Program-made: the position numbers and the translations under genes | The notes under the pieces: generated by a model | What the model was told of the DNA's origin: nothing | Databases searched by the model: none | The model's input: only the letters and a program-made list of their open reading frames with translations | From: Sistotremastrum niveocremeum HHB9708 | Taxonomy: Eukaryota > Basidiomycota > Agaricomycetes > Sistotremastrales > Sistotremastraceae | Assembly: GCA_001630475.1 (NCBI GenBank) | Contig: KV419429.1 | Span: forward strand, 205,679-269,678 | DNA: 64,000 nt | Direction: 5' to 3' | In this document: one piece after another, positions 35,352-47,234 of the stretch | Layout: the number at the start of each line of letters is the position of its first letter | Numbering within the stretch: position 1 is the first letter of the stretch

Positions 35352-36871
35352 TCACTCGGCCCCACCCAATCCGTCTCCTTCTCCGCCACCGTTGACAGCT
35401 CCTGAAGCAGCGTTGGAAGCAGAGGATGAGTTGAGATGAGAGTGTCCGTGAGGATGGCCGACGGATGCGACGGATCGGGTAGCTGATTGAGATGCCGCGC
35501 GTATCTTTTCGAAGAGACCGTGAACGCCGGAATGGGCGTGACGGCCACGATTATCTTCATCATCGTGTCCGTGAACGTTGGGAGTATGAGCGTAGATATT
35601 TCCTGCACCTCCGCGGCCGGAAGAATGGACTTCGTCGGGACGATGAGGATGGACGGGGTGCTCGGGAGCAGCAGATGGGAGGGAAGTCATATTCGCTGCA
35701 CCTCCGCGGCCAGTGGAATGTCTGTGTAGAAATGAGAAGAATATTCCATCAGAACAATCGCGCGAAGATAAAGATAAGGGACGGGAAAAACGTACACTCC
35801 TTCGGGATGATGGTGAGCAGACCTTTCGCGTTCCTCTGCGATTTCCAAAGAGGCGATATCAGGAGCGTCGAGGCTCATGTTACCAGCGCCGCCACGTCCA
35901 GTCGAACGAAGCTCAGCAGCTCGAGATCGAGAGCGAGACTTGGGACCCTGAGAAGCCGATCGGATGTTACCGAGACCGCCTCGACCGGATACCTAAAATA
36001 GAAATCTCGGTTAGCATCGGATTTCTTCGGCTACGGAGAAACGAGATAAGGAAAAATTTGAAACGAGACGGGATGACAGAAAGGAGAAAGGAAGGTGTTG
36101 GATAGGTGCTGTGTGCGCTGGTGGGGACTGATGGGAGAGTAGAGCGTTTAGGGTGGGATGGCTTAATGATCCGTGGGCTGTGTCCACGTGTTGATTAGGT
36201 GCTGAGCTGATAGGCGTGGGCGAGAATCCCGCTGATCCTCGTGCGTAGGAACTATTTGAGTAACCGGTGTCGGAGGCGGGGTAGTAGGGTCGACGAAGGG
36301 AGTCGGTAGGGTCGAGAAATGAAGAAGCGAAGGACATGGATAGGGGGTAGCAAAGTGAAACGTAGTGGAGCAACTTACAAGGACACCGGCTTGTTCTTGT
36401 TTCTTGAGGCGATGCTCTTCGAGGACTTGACGTTCGCGCTCATCGAGGGCGCTTTGCTCAGCAATGGAAGGGGGTTTGGAGAGAGAGCGACCGTTGCGGG
36501 ATTTGGAACGGATGTTTCCTGCACCGCCGCGACCAGAAGAGAGAACCTGATGGTCGGGCAGGAGAATCAGCAATGCATAGATGACAGTGAGCGGGTAGAC
36601 AGACCTTGGGAGAGACTTCGATTTCGCGACCGCGGGGAGACGAGACTTCGTCTGCGGCGTCTTCCTTGGGGTTGGAGATGATGGAGTCGGATGCGTCTGC
36701 AGAAGCGGAGGTACGTCTAATGTTTCCTGCGCCACCACGTCCGCTTGAGGTCTGTGATGAACGACGTCAGCGAGTCTTTGAGAGCTTAGCGTGAGCTGGA
36801 CGTACGAAACCAGCGTCGCGACCGCGGGAGACGGAGCGATCTGAGATGGAGGCGGTCGAGATAGAAGACAT
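35352..36871 (-). CDS. DUF3602 / Par32-like 'GRGGAGN' repeat protein
   Basis: Disordered, Ser/Arg-rich cytosolic protein of the fungal DUF3602 family, to which yeast Par32, a TORC1- and nitrogen-linked phosphoprotein, belongs. The start is MSSISTASISDRSVSRGR at 36871. Six copies of the signature are seen in order: SGRGGAGNIRR, SGRGGAGNIRS, SGRGGLGNIRS, TGRGGAGNMS, TGRGGAANMT and SGRGGAGNIY. Four of these begin two to four residues after a 3' splice site, so the repeats coincide with exon starts. Between repeats lie RERQVLEEHRLKKQEQ and His-rich segments. The first stop is TGA at 35352-35354, followed by C and an open frame. The biological role is inferred only from the family. Confidence 0.85.
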
Positions 36872-37010
36872 GGTCAGTACGTGTTGGCAAAGACGGGGAG
36901 GAGGAGATGAGAGTCAAGAGCAAGGTGATAGCGTGGTAAAGGTAGTACAAGTAGGAGTGTGGCGAGGCACCGGCAGCAGATAAGAAGTCGCCGATAACAG
37001 AACGAAAAAA

Positions 37011-37223
37011 TTAAGGATCAAGTGAGATCTTATCTCGCTCACCTGTGATTGGCACAGCGACGTAGAACTCTTCGCCCTCGGTTACGGTCGAGATATTCGA
37101 TGAGTTTGGATCATCTTTAGATAAGAAACGATTAAGGCCAGACGAGATTGAGTCAGAGATCGACGTCCGCCCACGACGGGTCGGACTCTGCGACGGCGCC
37201 CTTTCCGTCTCTGCCTTTTCCAT
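37011..37223 (-). CDS. small basic/acidic ORF upstream of the DUF3602 gene
   Basis: Seventy codons, MEKAETERAPSQSPTRRGR to GERDKISLDP. The composition (RRGRTSISDSISSGLNRFL) looks protein-like. A GTGAGC donor lies within it near PITGERD, so it may instead be a 5' exon of the DUF3602 gene. No family recognised. Confidence 0.35.
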   Translation of the reverse strand: MEKAETERAPSQSPTRRGRTSISDSISSGLNRFLSKDDPNSSNISTVTEGEEFYVAVPITGERDKISLDP

Positions 37224-40099
37224 GCGACGGTCTTCGCTCGTGCTCGTCGTGTGTTGTGTGCTGCTCGTCGTTGTCGTGTCGGTGGGTGTCGTGGAGAGAG
37301 CTGATGGTGGGGAGTCGGAACTGGCCTCCTCTCTTGCAATTTATTGATTCCCCGCTCACGCCATTTCTCGTCACTTGTTACTTGGTCCGAGTCCGGTGAC
37401 TGAACCGCTCTATGATCCTTCCCAGCTACGTCTGCATCTGCATCCATGGCTCCGGCCGTCCATTGCCAAGGTCCTCCATTCGGCAGCCTTGACTCAACCG
37501 CTCTTGTCCTCATCAATATCGATATCCTGCGCCAACCGGGTCCATCCATTGTGCAGCCACAGCAGCCTTATTCTCTCGTCTCAGTCCTGCATTCCAATCC
37601 CGAACGGACAACGGACCAACTTGACTTTTTGAATTTTTCTGTGTCTTCACAGCCGCACGTGCAAACAGGGCACCAACAGAAAATTCTGCATCCTGTCGTC
37701 TTTGCTACCCTTGAACGTGCAAGCACCCAGGCTACGACTGGCTACACCCGTCCATTCACACGAACACATCATCTTATGACCTCTCTCACCTCAGTACCAA
37801 TACAATCCTATTACACTCCTATGCCCAAGCGCTCGTTCGACATTTCAATGCTTCATGATCCAATACACTAGTCAATCCGAATAACCAAACTACTCGGACG
37901 GGAACACCTTCTCAAGTCTGTAACTTGAAGGGGATACCGAACTCCCTTTTCGTCACAAGAAAATTTTACTAGTGTGACATGTATCCCGTCCCGTCCAAAT
38001 GGATCATAATTCTCATTCCATGATCCACCGGCTTCATTCCAATCCCGACTCCATCCACGTCAGCGCTAGCCCATTGACAAGTCAGCCGTTCCAAAGCTCA
38101 TCCGGTCTGTCCCATCGACATGTCACCGTCATCAGACGTCAAGATTTTCAAACATCATCCGTCCGTCGTCGCTCGTCGTTCCACCGTTAAGATGGAACAC
38201 TCAGGAACCATCTTCCCAGATCTCGATGATTTTACTCGATACCTGCTATAGGGATCTGACAGCTCGAGCTCTCGACATCCTCAACAGAGTCTAGTCTGTC
38301 CAGTCCGTAGAAATCTCGAAAAGATTTTTCTTCCGATAAGCACGATGCCACGCGACCTACACACCAAGTTCGGCGATTCGTACCTGACCTTACGGCACTC
38401 GCTGGATGAAAAATTTTCAGGGGACGAGTGGGGCAAGGCCCAGTTACCAGTTACTGACGGTGTACCTGTCCGGCATCCTTCCAATTGTCATGTGAATATC
38501 GCTTCAACATTCAACGTTCGTCCATTCGAGTGAATGAGTAAACACCGGGCAGTTTATTAGCACTCGAAGTGACAGAGCGCTTCACCGCCTACCGTGTGAA
38601 TTCGGTTATTGCTTCAGCTTCCCGACTTTCGGCGTTCAAGTCGGCATAACTTTTCCAGCAGGTCCAAACCGAAGTAAAGAAGTGTAAAGTGTTATAAATT
38701 ATAAATTACCAGGTGCTTGCACTGGTCTTTGGCGTCCGGGATGCCACGTGACAAGAATTAAGTTGTATACTTTTCCCTTTGTACACTTTTGTTGACTCGA
38801 CCCAAAAAAAGTAATCTACTTGTAGTTACTGTAGTAATACTGTACACTACAATTTATCAATTACGTTCCATTTCGACATCTGGGTCTCCTCCCAAATGTT
38901 TCTCAATTATACTGGGCTCAACCTTCTCCACCCCTCCGCCCGAGTCCCCACCCGGGCCCGCCCTCCGAGTGTCGCCCATCCACGAAGGCATGTCTCACTC
39001 GTACTACAAGGCTGATACCATGGATTCTTGATCGAGTTGCGGCTTTGATTCCGTTTGAAACTGATTTTCGAGTCCCCTTCCCAAATCGAAACTACTAGTG
39101 CTGCTCAATTCTAGTTCGACAAGTTCAGTTCGTCTTTTTTTATTTTCCCGTCGGCAGGGAGAAAATCTTGAAATCTGCGAACGAACTGTCTAAGAAATGA
39201 GCGCGTTCAGATCGGGCAGTTCAATTCGGATGTCGCGTGATGAAATTGAATCTCCGCCGAAGGCGTCAGTAGCCTGGAATTCCGAAGCGCGCCGGCGGAG
39301 TTCAAAAAAAAAGAAAAAAGCGACGCGCGAACGAGGCGAGCACCGATTTTGGTCGTTCACATAGTTCGCTCTGAGATTTTTGTTTTTCCACTTTTCTTGG
39401 GGGTCCATCCGAAAAAAACCAAAGAAAACCACGACCGGCACGATCGAACTCGCGAAGTGAACTAGAATTGAGCAGCACTACTGCCGATATCGATACTGAA
39501 CTGTCGTTCCGAGGGATTTTGAGTCTTCGTCTGAGACGTGCGATGGCCTCTGAGAGTCGATGAGGATGATCTCACCAAATCCCCGAATCGATCTCCGACT
39601 GAAACAACTGCCAGGCTTGCACCGCACCTGGTCCCACCCGGACCCACCGCGGCTCCGCGGCCCTACTGGTAGTATATTATGCCGGCCGGCATCCAATTAC
39701 CGCACTCCGAATCACTGGGTTGGGGAATCCCGTCCTCATGGCGTTTGTTGATTCAGTTCTCGTGGGATCGTCAGTCTTTGGTTGACTACGTTTTCCTCAG
39801 ATAGGAAGCCTTAAGATTAGTCAAAAGCATGATGGGCAGGGTGATTCATACCGATGCCTTCTACATAAAGGTCTATCTTCGAACCCGACAAACTGGCAGC
39901 TCAATGCAACAGCTACCAATGCACTCTGAATCATCGCGCTGCTTCGCAGTTGTGCTTCGGCTGTGTACTCATGTTTTTGTGTACCTCGAAGTTCTTCAAC
40001 AACGAGGCAGCAACGCACGTGCCCCAGAAGAGGTGGCTGAAGCTCTTATCTCTCGACCATCTCTTCGTTCTCTCCGTCTCCTCTCCCTCAAGAACAGCG
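37224..40099. other. long intergenic region containing a MITE
   Basis: About 2.9 kb. A plus-strand frame at 37446-37871 (141 codons, starting MAPAVHCQGPPFG) is open but shows no motif and is not supported. The only clear feature is the inverted-repeat element at 39096-39480. Confidence 0.45.
39096..39480. mobile_element. 385-bp MITE-like element with 22-bp terminal inverted repeats
   Basis: The left end starts TAGTGCTGCTCAATTCTAG and is matched for 22 bp by the reverse complement of 39459-39480. The interior holds A- and T-runs and no coding frame. The target duplication is ambiguous: TA if the repeat is read from GTGCTGCTC (Tc1/mariner-like), or ACT if read from AGTGCTGCTC, because ACT stands on both sides. 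The perfect ends suggest recent activity. No transposase, so it is non-autonomous. Confidence 0.8.
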
Positions 40100-41433
40100 A
40101 TGACCGGACGCTCTTCAAGAGCCCGGGCGGCTAGGACAGGACTTAGCAGCAGAGTTTCCAATCACCGTCTCATATCGAGATTCGACCTGTTGCTTGGGAT
40201 GATCGAGAATCAGAATTCTTTGATCCATGAACAGAAAGAGCGCCAGACGGATCAGCTCGAAACTTTGATGAAGCATACTGTTCTGCTCGAGGCACTTGAG
40301 AAAAACCTCGGAAAAGGTAAGCAGTGGCTGATCAATTAGTCGACAAGCTAACTAACTATAGAGTTCAGAAGATGGACCACGTGGTAGCGGCAAAGTGGTC
40401 AATGAAATGGTGGTTGATGAAGCAGTTGGGGTGATCGATGAAAAAGAAGCCGAAGAAGATAGGGCGAATGAAACCCTTGATGACGAAGAAAGGAATCACG
40501 ATGAAGGCGATAATTCACAAGTGAATAATCAAGAGGCAGATGACGAAGAATCCAGAGAAAGGACGCGCCTGGCGAAGTTGAAGGAACTGAAGTTCAGAAT
40601 TCAGCAATTGAGGGATCAGATACAGGCGATCTTTATCTTTGTAAGTGAATAAGAAGGTGATATAGACCACAAAATCACCTAACAAATCTGGTCTCAATAA
40701 GAATGGGCTCTTCCTTGCTACCGTCACAGGCCTCCTGGCGCCTATCATACAGAACTTGACCAGTCCTCCAGACAATGACAATCCTTCCGCGCAGCCGAAG
40801 AATCAACCTCCTTCAGTTTCAACACAGCTGGTGATTTTTTGTTACTCTACCGCCCTCGTTACCGGAGTGAGTAATCTTCAACTGTTGCCTTTAGGAGTTA
40901 TCCATGCTTGACATGCTTGACAGATTGGGGCTTCAACGTTATGTGTTCTGGGCACGAATTTTGCCAACCAGCGCCTTATAACGAAATTACGAGATGAGGC
41001 ACTTCATAACATAACCTCAGACAAGCTATTACATAGGGAGCAGGTATTTGCTCTATTTCTTCTCCTACACTCATTTGCGGTATACACATACACCCTAATT
41101 GGCCTCGTAACCTTCACTTCGGGGTTTATGCTGGAGATGTGGTCGCTTATGTTCTCTTTCAGTGGGAAGCCCTGGGCTCTCATTTTCACCTCCTGCGTCA
41201 CCGTTTTCATACTGTTCCACCTTATCGCAACGGGGGTGGTGGAACAGATCACAATCTCTGAAGACACCGCCGATGATGTTTATGAAGTCATCGAGACCCT
41301 GAAAGCTAAGCAAAGAGAGCGGGGAGGTACGCGAGGGCAGTTCTTGATTTGGATCTCCGAGAGATGGCATTTGAGACTGCTCGCCAGGGCTATTATCGGG
41401 AGAGCATCTGGTGACAGGACAGCGGTTGCCTAA
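40100..41433 (+). CDS. hypothetical multi-pass membrane protein with acidic/coiled N-terminal part
   Basis: The start MTGRSSRARAARTGL is followed by a helical segment (EQKERQTDQLETLMKHTVL). After an intron ending in AGTTCAG comes an acidic stretch (VIDEKEAEEDRANETLDDEE) and RERTRLAKLKELKFRIQQL. The second half has four or so hydrophobic segments: NGLFLATVTGLLAPIIQNL, VIFCYSTALVTG, FALFLLLHSFAVYTYTLIGL and PWALIFTSCVTVFILFHLI. The layout (short soluble part, an xGLFxATVTxxL helix, a Pro/Asn loop, more helices) recalls basidiomycete DUF6535-like membrane proteins, but I am not sure of the family. Function unknown. Confidence 0.65.
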
Positions 41434-43408
41434 CCCTAATGAAATCGCGGCTTTCGCCCATGGCAAACGAGGCCTAGTCCTGTCGCATTAAAGGTATCAT
41501 TTTCTCTGTTGTTGGTCTGTATTACTCTGTAAGGCTCTCGAATCCGCCCGGCATGCCGTCCTGTATATATGAATACTACGAATCGAGATTCAGTATTATA
41601 ATGATTGACTTGAGTATAACCTAATAGCGTCCACAGGCATGCCTCTCACCGATGGTGAGTTGAAGGATCTACGTTCTCGTAATCAATCCTTTACAGCACA
41701 AGTGAACCCTCGCTTGTTGTGTGGAGTTGTACTACCAATAGTTGTTTTTGATGTCTGTTAAAGGAACAAGCTGCGTCCTTCCAAGTTCCCACTCATTTCG
41801 GAAGGTCCGGAAACCCGTCTGAAGTCTAATCCTTGGATGTAATTGAGATCTTAACCATGGACCCACCAATTGGATCCACGATCTACCTCACCAAGTAGTT
41901 CTGGAAGTGACAAAGAATTCCTCCGCCTCCAAGGCGCCGGCGGAGCCACTCATTTGATCGCACCCTTCCCGCTCACTCATGACACAAACACTTCTGATAG
42001 ACTTTACCATCAGAATTTATATTTCTCAGCCCAGCTCTGGGACGCATCCCTTATCTCGGAGCTGCTGATCATTGGCAGACTACCCTTACTAGTAAGTCTC
42101 GAGCCGCTCCTCCTTCGGTCATCCGGGTCTGTCGCGCGTCACCAAAAACAAACAAACATTGAACATCAAATCTAAAGCTTCCAACACACCGTCTCTTCTC
42201 TTGTTCCCCAGTACTGTACCGTCGCCGAAGGCGACTAAGACTAAGAGTTACAGAACCTCAATGATAAACGGGACGAAGATTACATTGTCGTCAAACTTTG
42301 CGTCAATCTACTATCTCTCCCAAATAAACATCTTGACTAGAATACCCCAAACAAAGTCAAGCTATTCGAGAATTCTTAGAGAATTCGATCCGTCGACGTG
42401 AACTGACCCCCAACACTTCCCGTACCTGATCTTCTTGATTCTGCTTTATGGCACCCCACCCCCAGCCCGGGTCTCGAATCCCAAGTCAAGTCGCGGGAGA
42501 AAGAAAAGAGATCGAGGGACCTTTGGTTTTTCTACCTAACCATTGTGGGATGGATTGACCCCGGTACTCGTCCAGTTGGTAGTCCTCCGGTATCCTTCTA
42601 TCAAGACTGATAACATACGCGCGTGTAAATTCGACTCGATGACTGGCTGCGTAAATTATGCCGCTGTCGTCACTCGACAATAACGCCTCTTCTACATCAT
42701 CATTCTTCACGAGCCGCAACAACAAGGAGATAAACGACATAATCAGTGTAAAGACTTCTCGTAACCCACAGGTACCCTCATCCAACTCCACCGCCGAGCG
42801 TGCGAAACCAAATCCCGCCCTGGCCACTCCATTTATCGCACAAACAAAACGGTCTGTGTGCCTGGTACCTGACCTCATAGCCGAGCCGAACCATCGGTCT
42901 CGGTCTCCCCCTTTTTCCCCCGAATTTCAATTTCAAATCTCCTGCCGATCCTCCTGCCGACGAAGATTCTGGATAATCGATAACCGGTTGCCGAGAGATC
43001 TGAGCATTATTATCTGAAAACCCGACGCCGAACGTGGTTGAGAAAAAACCCGACGCCGATCGGGCGGGGTCGTGGTAGTCGAAAATTCTCAAAATTGTGC
43101 CTGCGACGTCATACATGTACGTGCTTCACTGTCAAATTACTTTGTGACGTTGGTGCCGATGTCGATGTCGATGTCGATGATTTATGGCGGGATCTGATCA
43201 CTGCGAGAGTCGATCTTGGATTTGACATGAACGTTTGTCAAAGGCACGGTCGTAGAATTTCTTATCGAGGTCACGGGCAATTTGAAATATTGTTCCTTTC
43301 AACGATGCGATCGGTCGGATGTTGTTCTTATCGACTCGACATATCGTTCATATTTACACCAATATCCAAGTCCGAGAAATTGTCCTAATTTACTGAACAC
43401 TTCCGAAC
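41434..43408. other. intergenic region, no supported gene
   Basis: About 2 kb. A plus-strand frame at 41870-42175 (MDPRSTSPSSSGSDKEFLR) and a minus frame at 42486-42878 are open but motif-free. A 14-bp word AAACCCGACGCCGA occurs twice, about 34 bp apart, near 43018 and 43052. Confidence 0.4.
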
Positions 43409-46400
43409 CTAATCTAGAATCAGCCCTGAATAGCTGCACGGAGAAGGATCAAATACGTACTCAGATCCGAAAGGACAAAGCGCAGAAATCGGCTGACTCC
43501 CAGAACGCGCATAACAAATCTTCGACGTCGTACAAGCAGCTACATCACCAACACCCATCAGCCGCAATAAAACAGAGAAGAAGAGAGAGTGACTGACAAG
43601 AAGTACAATTCCTCGTCTGAGTCGACAACTTGCCCTGGAACGCCGTAAAAGTCTCCACAAGCGCCGGATTAGCCTCCCACTGCTCCGTAACATGATGCCA
43701 AAACGTAGCATTCAACGGCGCCCCCGTCGGCCAATTAATACCCCCTCCATAAGCCTCTCTAGCACTATACTCAAATTCAAAGGGCGCTCCTCCTTTGGTT
43801 TGATTGTTGATCGCTTCGAAGGCTGTTACGTTGGAAAACCAGGTGTATGCGTCTATTATGTTGAATGTGACGGGGTCGACGTCGTATGCGCGGAATCCGG
43901 AGTTGAGGTTTGAGAGAGGGGTGATGGAGGGTGAGATCCATTGGGTCATTAGGGCGTTTTCGACGGTTATGTTTGTTGCGTTGTTGGCGTAGAAGATCTG
44001 TGAGACGTGAGGTGTGAGTCGTTAGACGAACGGAAGGGAACGATTGACATGGAATGGAATGGTGGAAAGAGAGGAGATTGACGTACGGCGAATTCATCTT
44101 CGTGATTATGTCCGAAGAAGATCTCTACAATCCTCTCAGCATCCCATCTTCCATCATCAAACGAAGAAACATACCAGCAATAACATGCGGCGAATACCTC
44201 GTAACAATCTGGAAGACTATCATCCAATCAACATCAGTCCGAAGCGAAGCGCAGGATGATGGCGGGAGAAAAGACAAGGAAAGGAAGAAGACGTACAAAG
44301 ATTCGAAGGATTCGGCAAAGCACTAAATCCATCCCACCCAGGCGGAACATGTCCAATGATCCACACCCTCTGATGATTATCCTCCGCATCTTGCAATTCA
44401 TCAGCTATGAATCGGAATTGACCTGATATATCTGGGTTTTCGGTATCGACGAAGTTGAACCAGCTACGTTACGCATCAGTATCATTTCGATTTCGATTTC
44501 GGAAGGAGACGGTGGAGGAGGGGGTGGGAGGGGGTGGAGGAGAGTGAGGAGAGGAGAGGAAGAGGGGGAGGAGAGGGGGACGTACTTGTCATTATACCAG
44601 AAATCCGTATTGAACGATATAACCTTCAGTCCGAATTTAGTAACCATCGAATAAGCTCCATAATGGACTTTCGCAAAGTTCTGCGATGCGCTATCGATCC
44701 AGTCGAATTTCTCCCATAAACTCGAGACATGTCTATCCCACCATTCGAATCAATATATATCGCCAGGGCGAGGCGAGAGGAGAGGAGAGGAGGGGAGGGG
44801 AGGGGAGGGAGAAGGGAAAGAAAGGACGGGAAGGGAGGAGAAAGGGACGCACTCATAATTCCAACTAAACTGACCCCCAACGAACGAAGGCCCCAGATTA
44901 ATAGGCGTATTAAAAGCCTGAGGCCAGCCGTCGTGGTTGCCTAGCGTTGCGTATACTGGGACGGAGCCGACTATTTGTTTGATCATTGAGAAGCTGCATG
45001 CAGGACGTTAGTACTGCGCTCGGCGGAGACGAGCCGTTTGGGGTGATGGGAGGAGACGGGAAGTGAGGAGGGGTGATGGGAAGTGATGGAGGGGAGGAGG
45101 GGAGGGGGAGGGGGACGTACACTGCTACTTCTTCGTATTCGGTGTATGCGCGTCCGAGTGCGTTATCGTTGTCATGTGAGATCCTAAGATAACACATCCA
45201 TCGTTAGCGTCTGTCATACTCCAGCACGAAGGCAAGCCACGAATCCGAATTCGAAAGGGACGCGATCGGAATCACAAGTAGGGAGATGAAGAAGGGGAGA
45301 AAGAGACTCACAAATCCCCCGTAAATATCCCCCACTCAAAACTCCCATCGACCCCCGCAAGCTCCGGAACAGCCTGCATAACGCTCCCTGCGAGGTCATA
45401 GGGTGTATCGCAGAAGAATGCGCCCCATCTTGGAGCTGGGATGACGGTTTTGTTGGGGGAGGAAGTTTTGACTGATCCATCTCGACAACCTATATTCACG
45501 TTAGATTACATCTCTGGTGATTCGGAGGAGAAGGAGGGACGAAAGGCGAAAGACGAAAGACGAAAGACGAGAGACGAAAGAGTGACGATGATGGAGCGAA
45601 GGAAAGGGGAAGGAGCGAGGAGCGAGCAGTGGAGAGAAGGAGAAGGGAGGAGGAAGGAAGGAAGTGAGAAAGAAGGAAGGGAGGGACTTACAAAGAAATT
45701 GCGAACAATCAGCCTCAGCCCCATTATCATACCTCGGATCCAAATGAAAATCACTCAAATGAAGCACTCTTACACTTTTCCGGCCTGAAGGTGGGGGAGC
45801 GCGTGCGTTTGGCGGTTTTGGTTTGGAGAAGTAGTGCGTTAGGTCGAGTTTTATGGCTGTGGGTTGGGGACAGGATTTCTATATTCTTATCAGCTGGGTC
45901 TGGGGTGCGGGAGAGATGAAGATTGAGAGGAGAGGAAGGAGCGGAGAAGGAGAGGAAGAAGGAGAGGAGGAGGAGGAAAGGAGGGGAGGGGAGGGGACGT
46001 ACGTTGATCACTTTTGCACAGATGTATTGTCCGTCGGAGCCGGATACGTTGGCGAATTGGAGGACTTGGGTAGCGACGTCTCCATCGCTACTCTGGAAGA
46101 ACTCGTCCATACAACTTCCAAAGCTCTACACCCCAATCAGCTCTCGTCATCAACCAAATAACCAAAAAGATAATATAAATATTATCTGAGATGAAGGAGA
46201 CGCACGTCAAAGTTGAACTGATTACACAAAGCAATCATCACAGTCGGAGCCTCCCAAGGCGCCTTGAGCGCAAGCTCCTTCCCCACGCCCAACCCCGCAA
46301 TACATTTATCGCAAGTCGATCCTGTACCGTTCAATATTATAGCTTGGATCTGAGCGAGAGCTTGGGCTGCAAGGATGCGTGAGGCGGGAGTGGAGAGGTT

Positions 46401-46832
46401 CGTGAGTGCTCCGATGGGGCCGGTGGGAGTGTGTGTGAGGATGGAGGGTGCGAATACGACTGGGTCTACTTTATTTTCCTACATCCCAATATCATCAGCA
46501 TTTGAATTTATTTGGGAGGTGAAAGGGAGACGAACCGTAGGCACAGTATCAGGATCCGTCAAGCTCAAAGGAAACACTTGTCCATTCACAGGATCCGTAA
46601 CGACAGGTTGAGGTTGTACGACTGTTTGACTTGGACCGAACCCTGCGAAGAATTTGGAGAATGGTTTGGAGGGGAAGAAAGGGGCGGGGGTGAATGTTGC
46701 TGGGGAGCCTCGGAGGCCTGGCGGGAGAGTTTCGGCGGGTGCTGTAGCTGTTATCTCTGCTGCTCCAAGTACGAAGGAGGGCAAGGACGATGCGAGAGCC
46801 GCACAGATGCATGCGACGCGTACGAACGACAT
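43409..46832 (-). CDS. acid sphingomyelinase-like phosphodiesterase
   Basis: Secreted or vacuolar metallophosphoesterase that should cleave sphingomyelin-type lipids to ceramide. It starts with a signal peptide (MSFVRVACICAALASSLPSF). A saposin-B-like region follows (TCDKCIAGLGVGKELAL, later IALCNQFNFD). The metal-binding motifs of the phosphoesterase domain are all present in order: HLSDFHLDPRYD (near 45755), GIFTGDL with ISHD (near 45310 and 45180), TLGNHDGW (near 44930), WIIGHVPPGWDG (near 44360) and FFGHNHEDEF (near 44120). The C-terminal exon reads SKICYARSGSQPISALCPF and ends YSGLILD. It has at least nine introns, many about 90-190 nt long and almost pure pyrimidine on the coding strand, starting GTACGTCCC or close to it. 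Length and motif order fit fungal ASM homologues. Confidence 0.93.
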
Positions 46833-47234
46833 CTCGTCTGGCTAGCGAGAACGAGTCGTTCGAAGGCCTAGGGGTCATGACATGCTGGCACCAGTCGATA
46901 TATGAAGGGATCCCTGTAGAGCACCAGCCATGTGCACATGATGCACGTCTGCACGTCCAGCAAGCGAGTTCGAAGGAGAGCCACCATGGCCACCGGCAGA
47001 GACGACGGAGCGCAGTAGATCATGCAGGGCAAGCACGTTTCCCGACCGCGTCCTCGAATTGGTTAGTCGAGTGTGGGTACGAACTCAAATATCCTGTTCA
47101 ACAATCACCCTTCACACACTCCTATAGCACACTAACCTACACGCAGCATTCTCAAGACTATTCTACCAGAACAACGACATGCTACCTGAAGCTATACATA
47201 GATCAACCACACATGACCCTTTCCCTATCCTTCG
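46833..47234. other. intergenic: ASM promoter and Ies2 3' end
   Basis: About 400 bp between two minus-strand genes. No gene or repeat seen. Confidence 0.5.

Noticed and set aside
35487-36105. Plus-strand open frames opposite the DUF3602 gene
   Set aside because: The minus strand carries six conserved GRGGAGN-type repeats with proper splice sites; the plus frames are their shadows.
45501-46189. Open frames rich in Glu/Arg/Lys (plus) or Ser/Leu/Pro (minus) in the sphingomyelinase gene
   Set aside because: They fall in polypurine/polypyrimidine introns and have no conserved motif.
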